64,000 bases of DNA from Cheiracanthium punctorium (Eukaryota; Arthropoda; Arachnida; Araneae; Cheiracanthiidae). Location: contig JAWZYV010016601.1 in the NCBI GenBank assembly GCA_038373885.1, forward strand, positions 620,001 through 684,000, written 5' to 3'. The position numbers and the translations under genes are program-made. This document shows positions 36,125 through 47,784 of this stretch, piece after piece. How positions within the stretch are numbered: the first letter of the stretch is position 1; every line of letters begins with the position of its first letter. Below the pieces are notes generated by a model, which was given only the letters and a program-made list of their open reading frames with translations, was not told the DNA's origin and searched no databases.

Positions 36125-36240
36125 ACAGTAGACCCCCTCCCCCTCGTAACACGGAAGATATTTTGTTATAGGAATCCGTGTTGTACGGGTCCTGAGCTAT
36201 ACTACACCTGGAATGCGGACTCCGCTTATAATCGCTGGAA
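36125..36240. repeat. Possible pogo/Tigger-like terminal fragment
   Basis: Starts cagtagaccccctcccc and continues 'cgtaacacggaa...gttataggaatccgtgttgtacgggtcc', the style of pogo-type ends that begin CAGTAGA and include 'cgtgttatacggg' words. No second end identified. Confidence 0.35.
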
Positions 36241-36367
36241 AAATTATTTGCACTCCTCAGAAACACAATGATATTTAGTATTGCCATTCAAAAGTTATAT
36301 TAATTAGGAGCTAAAGCGTAATAAAATCAGAAAATCTGTTTCAGCTGTATTTTTAATAATGTAAAAC

Positions 36368-36525
36368 CTATTGGACACCTTGCGAATTTGCCACCCATGG
36401 CGATTTTACATTATTTAGCGACTTGCGTACATGTAAAGTTAATAAAAGCTACGGAACAGATAGGATAGCTTGCCACCCATGGCGACTTTTCATTATTTGG
36501 CGATTTACACATGCTCACAACCTAT
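36368..36525. repeat. Tandem ~107-bp duplication
   Basis: The words ttgccacccatggcga and 'tttcattatttggcgattta' appear near 36388 and again near 36471, with small changes. Confidence 0.65.
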
Positions 36526-36925
36526 AATTACTCTTCATTTAAGGTTACCGGAAAACCGTTATTCATATTTTCATTTACATAATCGTTTGCAGATTGACGT
36601 ACTTAGCACCACGAATTATACCATCTCGTCGCGCTAGCAAATATCCAAAGTGTACTATAACTGCTATAATGGCATAGTTAACGCCGCCAAATATTTCAAC
36701 TGGTAGCAAATAATCCAGCTGGACCGAACCGGCTTTAAAATAATCTGCATTTTAATTATTTTTCATTTTCAAGATATTAGTTATTCTGTTTTGGAAAAAC
36801 GAATAATCGCTAATTCTAAACTCCTGTTGTCTAAGCGAACTTACTATTTGAAAATTGTCAACTTTGTGTAACACATTTTGAGTTACTTATTTCATATTAT
36901 TGTAACCTATTTATAGAAAAAAAAC

Positions 36926-37112
36926 AGGTGATGCCTATTCTACAGCTTATGAAATATTGTAACAATAAATTAAAGCTGTTGTGAACTAATAGTATTTAAA
37001 TTTATGTAAAAAATACATGTGAGGCATATTTTGTAGCTTACGAAATATTGTAACAATAGATTAAAGATGTTGTGAACTAATAGTATTTAAATATATGTAA
37101 AATTATGTGGCA
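36926..37112. repeat. Tandem ~95-bp duplication
   Basis: Two adjacent units read 'cagcttatgaaatattgtaa' / 'agcttacgaaatattgtaac', then 'gttgtgaactaatagtattt'. Near-identical, so a recent duplication. Confidence 0.8.
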
Positions 37113-39600
37113 TACTTTTATGTCGCATTTTTGGGACACGTTTTTCATACAATTTTCAATAAAGGGGGTGAGAGATAAAATGACATAGTCTTAATTAGAT
37201 GGAGAAAAGCTGCACAGAAAAATGCACAATTCCAACTGAATGAAAATTTCAAAACTTTATTCTCAGGTGTATTCAGCAGACGATAAATTACGATAAATTG
37301 CGCCAAGCATTAGAATAATCTCCTCAAAATCGCACGAAACCGTTTAATATTTCGCCAAATTAAAAAGTCGCATATTTTAGTCTCACAAAATTTCGAAATA
37401 ATATTTTTCTTTTGAGTATAAAACATTTCATTCCTGCTCTGATTTCCCATGCACACGATATTTTAATTTAAAAACAGCTTTACAAATAATCTAGACACAC
37501 ACACACACCAAAAAAAAAAAAAAAAAAAAATCGTTATTCTTTTATTTTACTTCGAGTCTGAATTATTTAATAAACTTGCCGAATGTGGCAACTTAAATGG
37601 CGCTTTTTCCACTGTGGGGTTACAATTACGAAATGGCGGAAAGCAAAAATTAGCCTTTTGCGATACGTTTTTTATCGATATCTCCTAAAATAATTCGAAT
37701 TTTGAAAAAATCGCTTCGAGGTGTGTCGGGAACTGTCATGGAAAATTTCCGTACAAAATTTGGTAGGTCTACGATCACCGCAAGACACATTCAAACAAAC
37801 TAACTAACAGTTTACACATTGCTTTATTAATATAGAAGAATTTGATTTTATGTTACGAGTTAACTTGATTTTATGTATCATCAATATTAAAAAGGTTTTT
37901 TTAACTACTCTTCAGTAATATTTTATGAAATAAAAAGTTTGATAAACATTCTGCAGAAAGTAAAACTAATATTTCTTTTCAGAGAAGCAACTAAGTCTTT
38001 AAACATACTTTTCAAATATAATAATTAGCTAATCAAAAACAATTCTAATTATTAGAAAAAATACAAACTAATAAATCCAGAAAAGTTATCTAAATCACAT
38101 TTCTTACAAAAATAAAGCGATATAGCTAATGTCTGCGTATAAAATAGACATTCGTGATTTGTTAACTCATTTTAGATTTATGTTTCGTTTTAAACGTTAT
38201 AATACGCATAAAATTTAATTTTTTAATTATAAATATATTTAATTAGCACGCCATTAACACATAAATGCAAGTCTACGAAAAAAATTAAGACACAAGTAAT
38301 AGTGTATTTTACATTTTTTTGGTGGACTTGCATTTATGTATTATATTTTACATACGCACATTTCATTCTGAATAATGTCTGTTATGTGAGAGAAAAAAAA
38401 TGTTTTTTCAAAGAGAGATAGGAAATACAACTAATAGATATGTTAAGAAAATCATAGAATAGAATGCATATTTTTGGAAATACTTCTTTGACTACGAATG
38501 AGTCTCATAAACGATAATCATTCAGTTCAAAACTATAAAAGGACAGCAGCCAGTAACGAGTTAAAATGATTTAACAATATTTAACTATTCGCCTTATTAA
38601 AAAAAAAACATGATTTGGTCGAAAAAAGAACATTATGATATTTCATATTGAATGCATTACTGTCTATCATTAATTCACACAGACGATTTTATTGGATTTT
38701 TCCACCTAAAAAGGTGCCTGCTGGACGCAAAAAGGAAATTTTCACTTATGCGGGTTTTTTTTTCGATAGGAAAGAACAGTTAAAAAGTTGAAAGAGATTC
38801 TCAAATTTGAATATAAATGTTGGCCATACTGGCCATCTTTTAGATTTGATTCTTCAATAATGACCGCCCGGCACATTTTTTTTTTTTAATGTAACATTTA
38901 TATTGCTGTTTATAGCTGTGAGTGTATTTCTTATTTTTTTACAGCATATACACATATTATAAACAACCTTTTAGGATAATATTTACAACTAATCAAAATT
39001 TTGTAATAAGCATATAAATATTCAATTTAAAATTTATTTTTAAAATATTCTTTCTTCCAATTAATAAAAAAAAAATAACCACAGAATTTCAGATAATAGC
39101 ACTAGTAACTCTAAGATTAATTTTTAAAACTGGACTTTTGGCAGCAATTCGTCTAAAAACTTCCTTTGTAGAAGTAAATATCAATCATGCATTAATTGTT
39201 TATTAACTTTTAAAAACTTCTATGTAATTTAGTTTCTGGTGTGCGCTGTGTTAATTTGTTTATTCATTGAACATGAAAAGCTAATAGTAATGAAGCAATA
39301 CACTAATTTAGAACTCTATATTCTTTTGATTAAGAGGCGACAATGCGTTATTTCGTCCATTCAAGACAAAAATCATGCAATGCGGACTAACAAAATGCCA
39401 ACTAACTGTAGAGTGTCTTCAAACAGAAAAACCGGAAAAAATATCTCTCTACTGACCCTTACAGTTGACAACGAGGAGAGGGGACAATTTAATGGCTTTT
39501 TAACTACCTTCAAATAGCCCGGTAACGACTTCATTGACCTCTGTTAGATCGGGAAACCGCATATGAGTTAGAAAGGATTGATCAGAAAATAGCAGCTTCG
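37113..39600. other. AT-rich intron, no gene recognised
   Basis: Includes a GC-neutral piece at 37560-37830 ('ggaactgtcatggaaaattt', 'attgctttattaatatagaa') that looks like the 3' tail of a retroelement. An inverted pair acataaatgcaagtctac / gtggacttgcatttatgt lies at 38260-38341. The 92-codon frame at 39239-39517 has no domain signal. Confidence 0.45.
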
Positions 39601-39734
39601 CAGTTTCTTAACGACCCCTACTTTTTCTGAGCAGATCTGTAAATTGGCACCCTATATGCTTTCCCCCATTTTCGAGGAAAAACGGATAAACCGCAGCCCC
39701 ATCAGCCACACCCTGGCTACGCCCATGGCCTATT

Positions 39735-39960
39735 ATGCCAGCAAATTTCATTTCATTCGCTTTCGTAGTCATTACGTGATGCGCGAACACAAACGTACGC
39801 AGATGGAAACGATTTTCGAAAAATCTCAACATCTTTTTTTTTTTTTTTTTTTCAAATTTGATTCCTATAGTTTAAGTTGAGTGACCACCTATCATGTCAT
39901 CTATTTCACTTCATTCGCTTCAATCATTTTTACGTGATGCGCGAACAAACAAACAAACAA
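39735..39960. repeat. Third site of the dispersed ~150-bp tandem repeat
   Basis: Two units with 'cgtgatgcgcgaacacaaac', 'gaaacgattttcgaaaaatc', 'gtttaagttgagtgaccacc' and 'tatcatgtcatctatttcac'. Close in wording to 8930-9255. Confidence 0.65.
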
Positions 39961-40175
39961 ACAAAAAAAACAAAAAAAAAAAACCGTCACGGACAAAAAG
40001 ACAGAATAACACAGGCAAACTTCTTTTTCACGGTCGTGCTGAATTCTCGTGTGCTTGAAACGGTTCTAAATAGCAAAATTTTTTTATTCCAAGTAATTTT
40101 AAAAGACAAAAGTCTAATTTTTTATTTATATAGATATCCATTCAAACTAATTATAAAAGTCACCGTAAAATATCA

Positions 40176-40459
40176 TTAACCCATTTATGCCTAGCGTCCC
40201 TTTTTTGGGACGGCATTTTCGCTATTAGTCGAAAACGTTATTTATTTTTCCTAGCCTTTATTCATGAGTATTGAGCCTTAACTCTACAAAATATTTTAAC
40301 ATGACCAAGTAGGACGTTGATATTTCGATTTTTATGCATAATTATTTTAAAAGAAATCATCCCTTGTTCAAGAAATTGACATCAGAAATTTATCTATTAT
40401 TTCTGTTATCGGTAAAAATCGAATAAAGTCGCAAAAATATCCAGGCACAAATGGGTTAA
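40176..40459. mobile_element. TTAA-flanked MITE (piggyBac-like), 276 bp inside
   Basis: TTAA at both borders; ends cccatttatgcc and ggcacaaatggg. Next to the left end is the hairpin gtcccttttttgggac. No coding sequence. It is 46 bp from a second element of the same plan, and both lie in the P450 intron near exon d. Confidence 0.82.
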
Positions 40460-40504
40460 AAAGTGGATTAATCTCGAATGACTGCTATGTTTCTGCGGTC
40501 TATA

Positions 40505-40798
40505 TTAGCCCATTAACGTCCAGCGATCTATTTTTAGATCGTCGTGAAATTTGTCAGTCACATAAATATTTAAGCATTGGTTTATTTTCCTAGTTTAATT
40601 TCTCGAATAATAAGTCTGATTTCCACAAAATACTCAGTGATAACAAGTTTAAATGAGAATATTTCCCTGTCTTATTAATATTTTTAGAAAAAGAATTGCG
40701 TTCTTCATACCACACAAACGTCGGAAATTTATTTATCACTTCTGGCATCAACATAAATTTGGGAATATGCTGAAAAAAGTTGGGCGCTAATGGGTTAA
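40505..40798. mobile_element. Second TTAA-type MITE, close relative in plan
   Basis: Borders ttag (40505-40508) and TTAA (40795-40798), the left one mutated by one base. Ends cccattaacgtccagcg and 'gggcgctaatggg'. The hairpin gatctatttttagatc lies just inside the left end. Its right border is 60 bp from the donor of P450 exon d. Confidence 0.78.
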
Positions 40799-40857
40799 AC
40801 GAATTTACTTTTAAAAATCATCAAAATTCATAAAATAAATGAAAACTTTTGTTTTAC

Positions 40858-40936
40858 CCTGCTAAAAATAAAAGTACTGAATTGTCTAAGATGTCGTCAT
40901 CAGTCATCTTTTTCACCAGCTTTCCAGCTGTTTTTG
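40858..40936 (-). CDS. P450 exon d (start of I helix)
   Basis: 79 nt, the shortest visible exon: two bases, 25 codons, two bases. It reads KTAGKLVKKMTDDDILDNS, then VLLFLAG, the first half of the I helix. The intron cuts the glycine codon of the oxygen-activation motif AGYETT. Acceptor tttcag, donor gcagg|gtaaaa. Two TTAA-flanked MITEs sit in the following intron, the nearer ending about 60 bp from this donor. Confidence 0.9.
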
Positions 40937-41167
40937 CTGAAAGAATAAATATAATTCATATATTAATATAATCAAAGACTACTATAATAAAAGCTTCATA
41001 GCATAATAATTTCACAAATGCAAGAACACAAGCACAGAGGCACATATATTTGTACACAAACGCATGCACACTTGTATAAACACGCACACATGAAAATACT
41101 ATATTGTCAAAATTATCCTCACATTTTGTATTTTATGCTTTTTTTTTTTTCAAATGAGAATGCAAAA

Positions 41168-41345
41168 GCAGACTATTGGCCAAGTGGATAAGATAACATT
41201 GGTAGATGGCTAAAGTGTGAAGGTCCAAGTTTTGGCCAACCGCGCAGCTCTCTATATAACGGTCTGGAGTTTTGGGCGGTTTTCTCCAGATATAACGTGA
41301 GTACGCGTTAGAGCCTTAAAAGTTCTCCGCCCAAGACACCTTACC
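41168..41345 (+). repeat. tRNA-derived SINE copy, plus strand
   Basis: Head 'attggccaagtggataagat' (A box), then 'gtagatggctaaagtgtgaa', ggtccaagttttggcc (decayed B box) and body words 'gcggttttctccagatataa' and 'cgtgagtacgcgttagagcc'. Same family as 19535-19790 in the opposite orientation, without the B-box palindrome. Confidence 0.7.
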
Positions 41346-42626
41346 TTAGGTAGATAGCCCTCGTGTAGTTTTGCCTAACTAAACAACTGAATGTAAGAAT
41401 GTAAAAAAGAGGTTTGACCTCGCACTTTTTAGCGAAATTAGAGATGAATGCGAGACTGGACATAGATTTACACGAGACAAACATTTTTAACATCACGATA
41501 TAGGGATTTTGCGAGACGAGCAAAGCTTTTAGGCTTTTTTACGAGACGCCTATTTTCCGCCTCGCGTCCATCCCTAAGCGAACGTCAATAACCAGGGCTG
41601 CGTTGTATTGAGGGGGACGCCAAAATCTTTTGTGGTTCCAAAGAAAGCAGCGTGAAAATTAAGGATTATCCTGAGCACTTAACTTAAGGTTTGCCCTGAG
41701 TGACGAATTGTCAATGACTTACGCATTTAAGGAACTACTAACATTGGAAAACCAGTTATCACTCTGCAAGTTTTGAACTCAAGCAATTTTCCAGTTCAGG
41801 GAAGAAATGAACAATACTCAGTACTCAATTCAATAATCAATATAGGTTAATGAAGAGCTTAAAAAAAAATACAATGTGTAAGGACTGATTTATTGCAGGA
41901 CATTGGGGCATGTCCTGCGATACCCAGTCCTCCACGCAGCCCAAGATTTTAAGAATCCCTAAAACGGCACATGATGAATGATTAAAGTAAATTTAACAGT
42001 TCACATTCCTAATGGATTGAGGATAATTTGGCTATCAACTGTATAGGAATTTTTTTAGGGTGATTTATTATTAAACTAAGATTAACTATAACTAATTGCG
42101 TACAAGATTTCTAGAATTATCCAATTAATCAAAAACAATAAACATGCGTGAGTAATGACATTCAGAAATATTTTCATTATTTTTTAGTATAACAGTCATG
42201 TAGTAAATACTACTGCAATAGTGATTCGGGGCGGATCTATAAGTATCAATGTAATTTTATTCCACATGAAAGTTCTGTGAAGAGCCCCTGAAATCTTTTG
42301 TATCCAGGTCCCCTGTTGCTTTAAATCGGTCCCTGGATGTGCGACAGGCTTCGCTGTTTTGAAGCTTCTCAAAATGGTCTATATTGATCATTGACTTTAA
42401 CTTTATTTCGTTAACTTTAACTTTATTTCGTTAAGTAGCCATGTATGTGCTCAATTTTTGATAATAAGTTCTGATACTTTTGATAATATTATTTTTTCTT
42501 TCCGGTTATCTTTTTTTATAACCCATCAGATTTTGAAAAACAAAACCTAGTATGGTGCATTTATGCATGCATATAAAAATGTATTTATTTATATTATGGG
42601 TAAAATTTTAATCGTCCTATACAAAC

Positions 42627-42744
42627 CTTCACTCTTTTCTTCTGGGGCATCATTATCGCCTGTCGCAGTCAAATCGGCTGATGTGAAAGCTGTTACATCA
42701 ACTTCTGCATCAATCATCGATTGGAGCATGTCTGGTCTTCTAGT
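42627..42744 (-). CDS. P450 exon c (G-H linker, DMLQSMIDAE)
   Basis: 118 nt, 39 codons plus one base. It opens TRRPDMLQSMIDAE, matching the 'DFLQLMIDAQ' segment found before the I helix in CYP3 enzymes. A low-complexity acidic linker follows (TATGDNDAPEEKSE), which is the usual variable spot. Acceptor gtatag, donor gaag|gtttgt. This short exon fills exactly the gap left between exons b and d, and its two phases (0 in, 1 out) fit both neighbours. Confidence 0.88.
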
Positions 42745-42812
42745 CTATACATAAGTGTAAAGTTTTCAAAATTATTGGGGGTGCCGGGCCCCACAACCAC
42801 ATATATTCACGT

Positions 42813-42994
42813 CAGTGGCGTAGCCAAGGGGGGGGGGTTAGGAGTGTCATAACCACCCCCCATGAGGAATTTTTTGCCATACAAAATGTATACATTCTTC
42901 ACTCCCTTATCATACACCCGTATACATATATGTGAGTTGCAGAAGGCGTAACCCCCCCCCCACCCCCCATGAAAAATTTCTAGCTACGCCACTG
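42813..42994. mobile_element. 182-bp hAT MITE with perfect 8-bp target duplication
   Basis: Starts cagtggcgtagccaagg and ends tagctacgccactg. The flanks are both attcacgt (42805-42812 and 42995-43002). G-runs and C-runs sit inside the ends. Same family as 16444-16665. It lies about 70 bp upstream, in gene sense, of P450 exon c. Confidence 0.92.
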
Positions 42995-43016
42995 ATTCAC
43001 GTACATATAACTTACT

Positions 43017-43197
43017 CATAGCTGCCAACTACTACGGAATATAATTAACCACTTTTTCTACGTGATTTTTTGGCTTAAGATATAGCAAAATTTTTGCGCT
43101 GCGCGCGCGAGCTGGTTACTATCTTGAAAAAAATTATTAAAACATATACTGTTTACAAAAAGTGGTTAATTATATTCCGTAGTAGTTGGCAGCTATG
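43017..43197. mobile_element. 181-bp MITE with CATAGCTGCC ends
   Basis: About 41-bp inverted ends (catagctgccaactactacg), nearly perfect, with acttact on both sides (43010-43016, 43198-43204). The centre is an island of gcgctgcgcgcgcgagc in AT-rich DNA. A half copy sits at 54538-54600. It starts 22 bp after the hAT MITE at 42813-42994. Confidence 0.85.
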
Positions 43198-44206
43198 ACT
43201 TACTATATATAAGTGTAAATTATTGGAGGCGCTCAAACTCTATGGGTCCATAGAATTCTACACCTATGTAAGGTAAGTATCCATGTTAGTATCTTCCTAC
43301 CATGTTATAAGTTAAAAATAGAAGCAAAGTAAAAAATCCAAAGAAGAAAACAAAAATCATTTTGGATGAGATAGTGCATTTTAGACACATCTGAACGTTT
43401 CTTCATTTCATACTTCACATTGCATAATCTGATTTTAATTTACCAGAGCCTGGCGAGGGCAGCTTATAGTAACATTATGTGTTAAGTGGCATCACAATGA
43501 ATACTAAATCATTATTGAAATAAAAAGAAGAAAATTTTTAAAAGTACAAGTAAAGGTTTTTTTTTAAACGTTTGTAAATGGCGTGAATACTGTTTTTTTT
43601 TTTTTACGTTAGTGTAAATTAGTTTTCTGTATTTAGTGGTAAATTATTGGGTGGGCTCAGCCCCTATTCACAATTTATTGGGGGGGGGGGCTCGAGCCCC
43701 ACGGGCCCCTATAACTCTACGCCTATGAGTCTATAAATAAATAGTTGCTTGTAGAAAAAGTGTTTTAAAAGGTCGGTAGACATAAAATCAGCAGCATTCG
43801 TGTATCTGAATACGGGATAGGGAAAGTCGTAACATCGGCCAAAAACATTTTATCCTGCTCTTGAAAATGTGGATTTTTCATAGCACGAATGAGAAAGGGT
43901 GTAGTTTACTTAAAAGTCCATAGATCTCATCCCTGCCATTGGTATGGTAATTTTAGTAGTTTAAGGAATACTCTGTATTGTTTTAGTACTCTGTACATTT
44001 ACCGAAATTTTAACAACTTAGTGACCTCATGTGGGTCTTTGGTATCCAAACAGTAAGGCAAGCAAGAGTGTTCATCAAAAGTATTTTTAGATTAATCAGG
44101 TCACTAAATTCTATCAACAGCTTCTAATACAGTTTTGAAAAAAAAATTTTTTTTTCATTATAGCTGGTCAAGCGCATGTGAATTTAGAATTTTAATATTA
44201 TCTCTG

Positions 44207-44450
44207 TGCCGACCGAGTTGTGTGGTGGGTAAAGTACCGTACTCCGGTTTCGGGTTCAACTCCCGGCGGCCGGGGTTCGATCCCCGACTGGGCGTGGATG
44301 TCATGTCCGTCCCTTCATAGGGGGCGACGTTGGCCCACTTACTAGGTGCCCCCATAATAAAGTGGCCAACACCTTCGGGCCGTTGTCAGGGACAATGCCT
44401 AATCGGCAAAGTACCCGCCCGTTAGAAAATATATATATATATATATATAT
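44207..44450 (+). repeat. Second tRNA-derived SINE type with (AT)n tail
   Basis: Starts gccgaccgagttgtgtggtg (A-box region). It carries two B-box-like segments, cgggttcaactccc and ggggttcgatcccc, then the body 'gggcgacgttggcccactta' and 'gccgttgtcagggacaatgc', and ends in an (at)n run (about 44428-44451). Different from the other SINE family. Both pol III boxes look well preserved, so it is fairly young. Confidence 0.7.
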
Positions 44451-45223
44451 TATCTCTGGAGAGGTAATGTATACCACATGAATTTACAGAAAAAAAATAC
44501 AAGGTTCTGCCCTCTTCGCCTTTAATTCAGAACGTCGGCAGTTACTGATTAGAATGAATGTGATGTCTATGAGTGGTCATATGCGTTATTTCGTTATTAA
44601 AACTAGCTGCATTCCACCTGGCGGCAAAGAAATTAGCCTTCCTATCTCGGAAATGGTAACAGATACAAAAAAAAAACAGTCAGCTACATAGTTACAGAGT
44701 GTTTTTGATTCAGTACGAAAGGCACCTTCTACATAATAATGCTAAGAATGGAACGTGTATACGCATTTATTTGGGCAGAATTTCTCTAACTCGTGAAGTA
44801 AAATTTGAAAACGAACGAAGAAAGATCAAATTTTCTACATAAACTACCAGGTTTCACTGTTCAATGGTAAATAACAGAAAATAAAGTTCCCTGCTGATAA
44901 TTAAACGTTCCTTTTACTTTTTGAAGAAAGGGAGCTGGAAAGTGAGAACTAATAACACACGTGCGTTTTACGCGTTTTATTCTTAGCATTATTTTCCAGA
45001 AGTATATCCCTGTAGTTAAATAGAGAAGGCTCTACATCACAACCTATTTGAAGATATGAATGGTAACTTTTTTGTTTGCCGCCAAATGGAGTTGCTACTT
45101 ATTTCATCATGTAACGCATAGCCAATTTGCAATATCTAGACGCCACATTTAAAGCAGTGGCTGTCTCCGTTCCTAGGTAAAGAAGTGGGACTTTAGACAT
45201 GCAATGTGTATATGAAAATTTAC

Positions 45224-45363
45224 CGTTTTGTCTTTTCTCCGTGCTTCAATAACTTCTTTCACCGATTTAATAAGATCAGCAAATGGGTTTACTCCTTTAT
45301 GTCTCTTTTTCAGCAACATTTTTCCAACAATGCCCCACAGTCTTTCAAGCTTACGGAAACTCG
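45224..45363 (-). CDS. P450 exon b (F-G region)
   Basis: 140 nt: two bases completing the codon split by the previous intron, then 46 codons. It reads SFRKLERLWGIVGKMLLKK, then an amphipathic stretch with VKEVIEARRKDKT at its end. That fits the F-G loop and G helix of CYP3-like enzymes, where a charged 'I..R' segment follows a hydrophobic, variable substrate-access region. Acceptor tttag, donor acg|gtaaat, phase 0. Confidence 0.85.
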
Positions 45364-45603
45364 CTAAAAGAAGAAAATACGGTAAATAAATATGTATATT
45401 TAATGTTTGTTTTTTCTTTTAAGTAATTTTATTTCTTAGATAAAGTGCTTGTAAAATATTTATTACCTTGAGACCCCTATAAATCACAGATACAGACCTA
45501 CCCGAAGCTCATCTGTTAAGTAAATATGCATACGTAATGTATTTTTAAAGTAATCTTAGTTTTTCGACGATAATATCTTGGACGGATTTAGGAAGCACGT
45601 ATA

Positions 45604-45643
45604 CCGCATTTACATGGTGGTCTTTACCACCATGTAAATGCGG
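45604..45643. repeat. Perfect 18-bp hairpin
   Basis: ccgcatttacatggtggt (45604-45621), loop cttt, accaccatgtaaatgcgg (45626-45643). No T-run follows and there are no wider terminal repeats. It lies 240 bp upstream, in gene sense, of P450 exon b. Confidence 0.9.
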
Positions 45644-47386
45644 TCGGGAATTGAAATCTTTCCAGTCTGACACCTTCTCCACTAGGCCCGATAACTGAAA
45701 GCTATACCATATTTCTTCCATATCCCTACAGCTATAAGCCTATCTATAGCTCGCTCATTAGCACCTTGCTATGGGTTTTCCACAGCCACAATTTCGATCT
45801 TCATAAGAAATTTGGGGGGGGGGGGGACTTCTGAAAGTAACTGGCAGATTATCTCTATTAATATGTAAGCTGTATGTGCCTAACTTTAATACGTTCAGAC
45901 TGTGGCGGCAGAAGACAAGCGAGGAAACCACGCGCTTTGCGCTCGAAAAAGAATGTCACAGAAAGTCACACAATGATAAATTGTGAGGTGCGAGGCCCGT
46001 TTTATGTCATGAAAAGTATTAAACGTTTTTAATTTTCTGCGAAACCTGCTCATGAACATTTTTCTTTAGAAATTTACTAACAGAATATTAATTAAACAGC
46101 TTACAATTTGACATCAACAAAAGCTGAAGCGAAGATTAAGACTCAGCTCAAAGCAGTTCAATCGAAAGTCATTGCTATTGGCTCTTCAGAGCCTTGAAGT
46201 TTCCAATTTACTCCAATTTTAAATAATGCTGAAACTCAAAAGCGTCCTTGGTTAGTTTACTGAATGCTAAAAAAAAACGGCGTTTATTGTTTTCCATGTC
46301 CTAAATCATAAACTCAAATTGCTCAAAATGAATGCTACGACTGAAGAAATATTGATACAGTACTACAAAGACCCAGTAAACACTGCTCTTAGAAAGCATA
46401 CTTCAATTGTTTCAGTAATACCTACACAAAACATAACGATCGAAGGAACCGCATATGCGAATTACGAAACTCTGGCATCTTTAGTTCGAAAGATTATTTT
46501 TTGGCCATCTATAGGTGCCATAGATAGAGATCTGTAGAGGTCACGGGGAAGCTTTGGATATTGAGTTAACACAAATTCAGGTAACTTCAGTGATATATTT
46601 AAGTTAATATTAAAGTATGTTCCTTCATTGAGTGAACACTTGCGAAGCATAAATGAAAAGGAAATTAAAAGCCACTCTTTGAGCCTTTAAGTTTAAAATC
46701 GTGTAAAAATCATTTATCAACACCAATCAAAACATTGACTATGTATAAAGGCAGAAAAAAAAATTAAACGGTGATACCTAATGAAATTTCTTGTATTGTC
46801 AATGACATTTTGTCATTAAATTCACGAAAACTGTAAATAGCTGCGGGAAAAAAATTCATGCTCCGTGTTGAATTTCCCATATCAAAAGTGCTCCGTGACT
46901 TAAAATGTTTGAGAACCTCTGGCATAAATCATATTTTCCATTCTTGTATTACATAAATAAATATGTACTTTTTAAAAGCCCCCCGCTCTCTCTAACACCT
47001 TACTTCTATTGCATAGCAGTGGGGGAAACTGATTATTGCAAATCAGTAGGTAAATATACTACAATTTTTAATACATTCAAATATATATGTAGAATAATCA
47101 ATATATAAATAAAATCATAAAATATTAGAAAAAAGAACATGGAATATCTAACGCGCGATTTCTCAACACCTTTTCGCTGATCAACTTGAGGGGGCAACCC
47201 CTAGCCTTGCGTGCAGTTGTATTACAGCGGTGTAGCCCTAGCGTGCAGTTGTATAACAGCGGCAGAAACGGAATCTTGCCAAAGCGGGCTGACTGCGCGC
47301 CAAATCGCCGGTGAGCACTTTTGGATGCGAACCGCCAGTGTCTGTCTGTAATGAGACAGGGAATCTGATGCATCAGCAATCGCAGC
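45644..47386. other. Intron stretch without a recognised gene
   Basis: Some open frames (46319-46537, 72 codons, plus strand) lack domain signal. Bases 47140-47380 are GC-richer with 'gcgtgcagttgta' twice in 40 bp, and probably belong to the leader of the DUF4817 element that starts at 47387. Confidence 0.4.
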
Positions 47387-47512
47387 ATGTTCACTTTACC
47401 AAAAAAGGTACTATTATTGAAGCTGTACTATCAGAATGGGGAATTTGCTACTGCAGCTTTACGATGCTATCGCCATAGAAAGGGTATTCGAACGTGTAAA
47501 GGTCCTATGACA

Positions 47513-47697
47513 TAAGGCCGTACCCACAGGGGCGGACCAGGAAGTCCTGTCCCCCACCCTCCGAAATTTAAAATTTTGTTAACAAAATAACAGATGATGA
47601 AGTCTTTTTGTGAAAAGTTCACCCTTTTTCACTGTTTGGTCCCCCTCGGAAATTTCTGGACCCTCCCCGAAATATTTTTCTGGGTATGGCCCTGTTA
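47513..47697. mobile_element. Small hAT-like insertion in the DUF4817 gene
   Basis: Left end aaggccgtaccca, right end tgggtatggccctg, which are inverted. The flanks are ctatgaca (before) and ttacgaca (after), 6 of 8 bases equal. Removing it with one flank restores the helix-turn-helix reading frame (GPM then TSSAVKR), which supports the borders. Confidence 0.7.
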
Positions 47698-47784
47698 CGA
47701 CAAGTTCAGCTGTGAAGAGAATGATTTCGAAGTTCGAAGTCACGGGTTGTTTAGAAGACGGGCCCCGTAGCGGCCGATCGAGAT

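Noticed and set aside
44207..44290. A functional tRNA gene
   Set aside because: Two B-box-like segments, no acceptor-stem pairing, and a long non-tRNA body with an (at)n tail; it fits a SINE.
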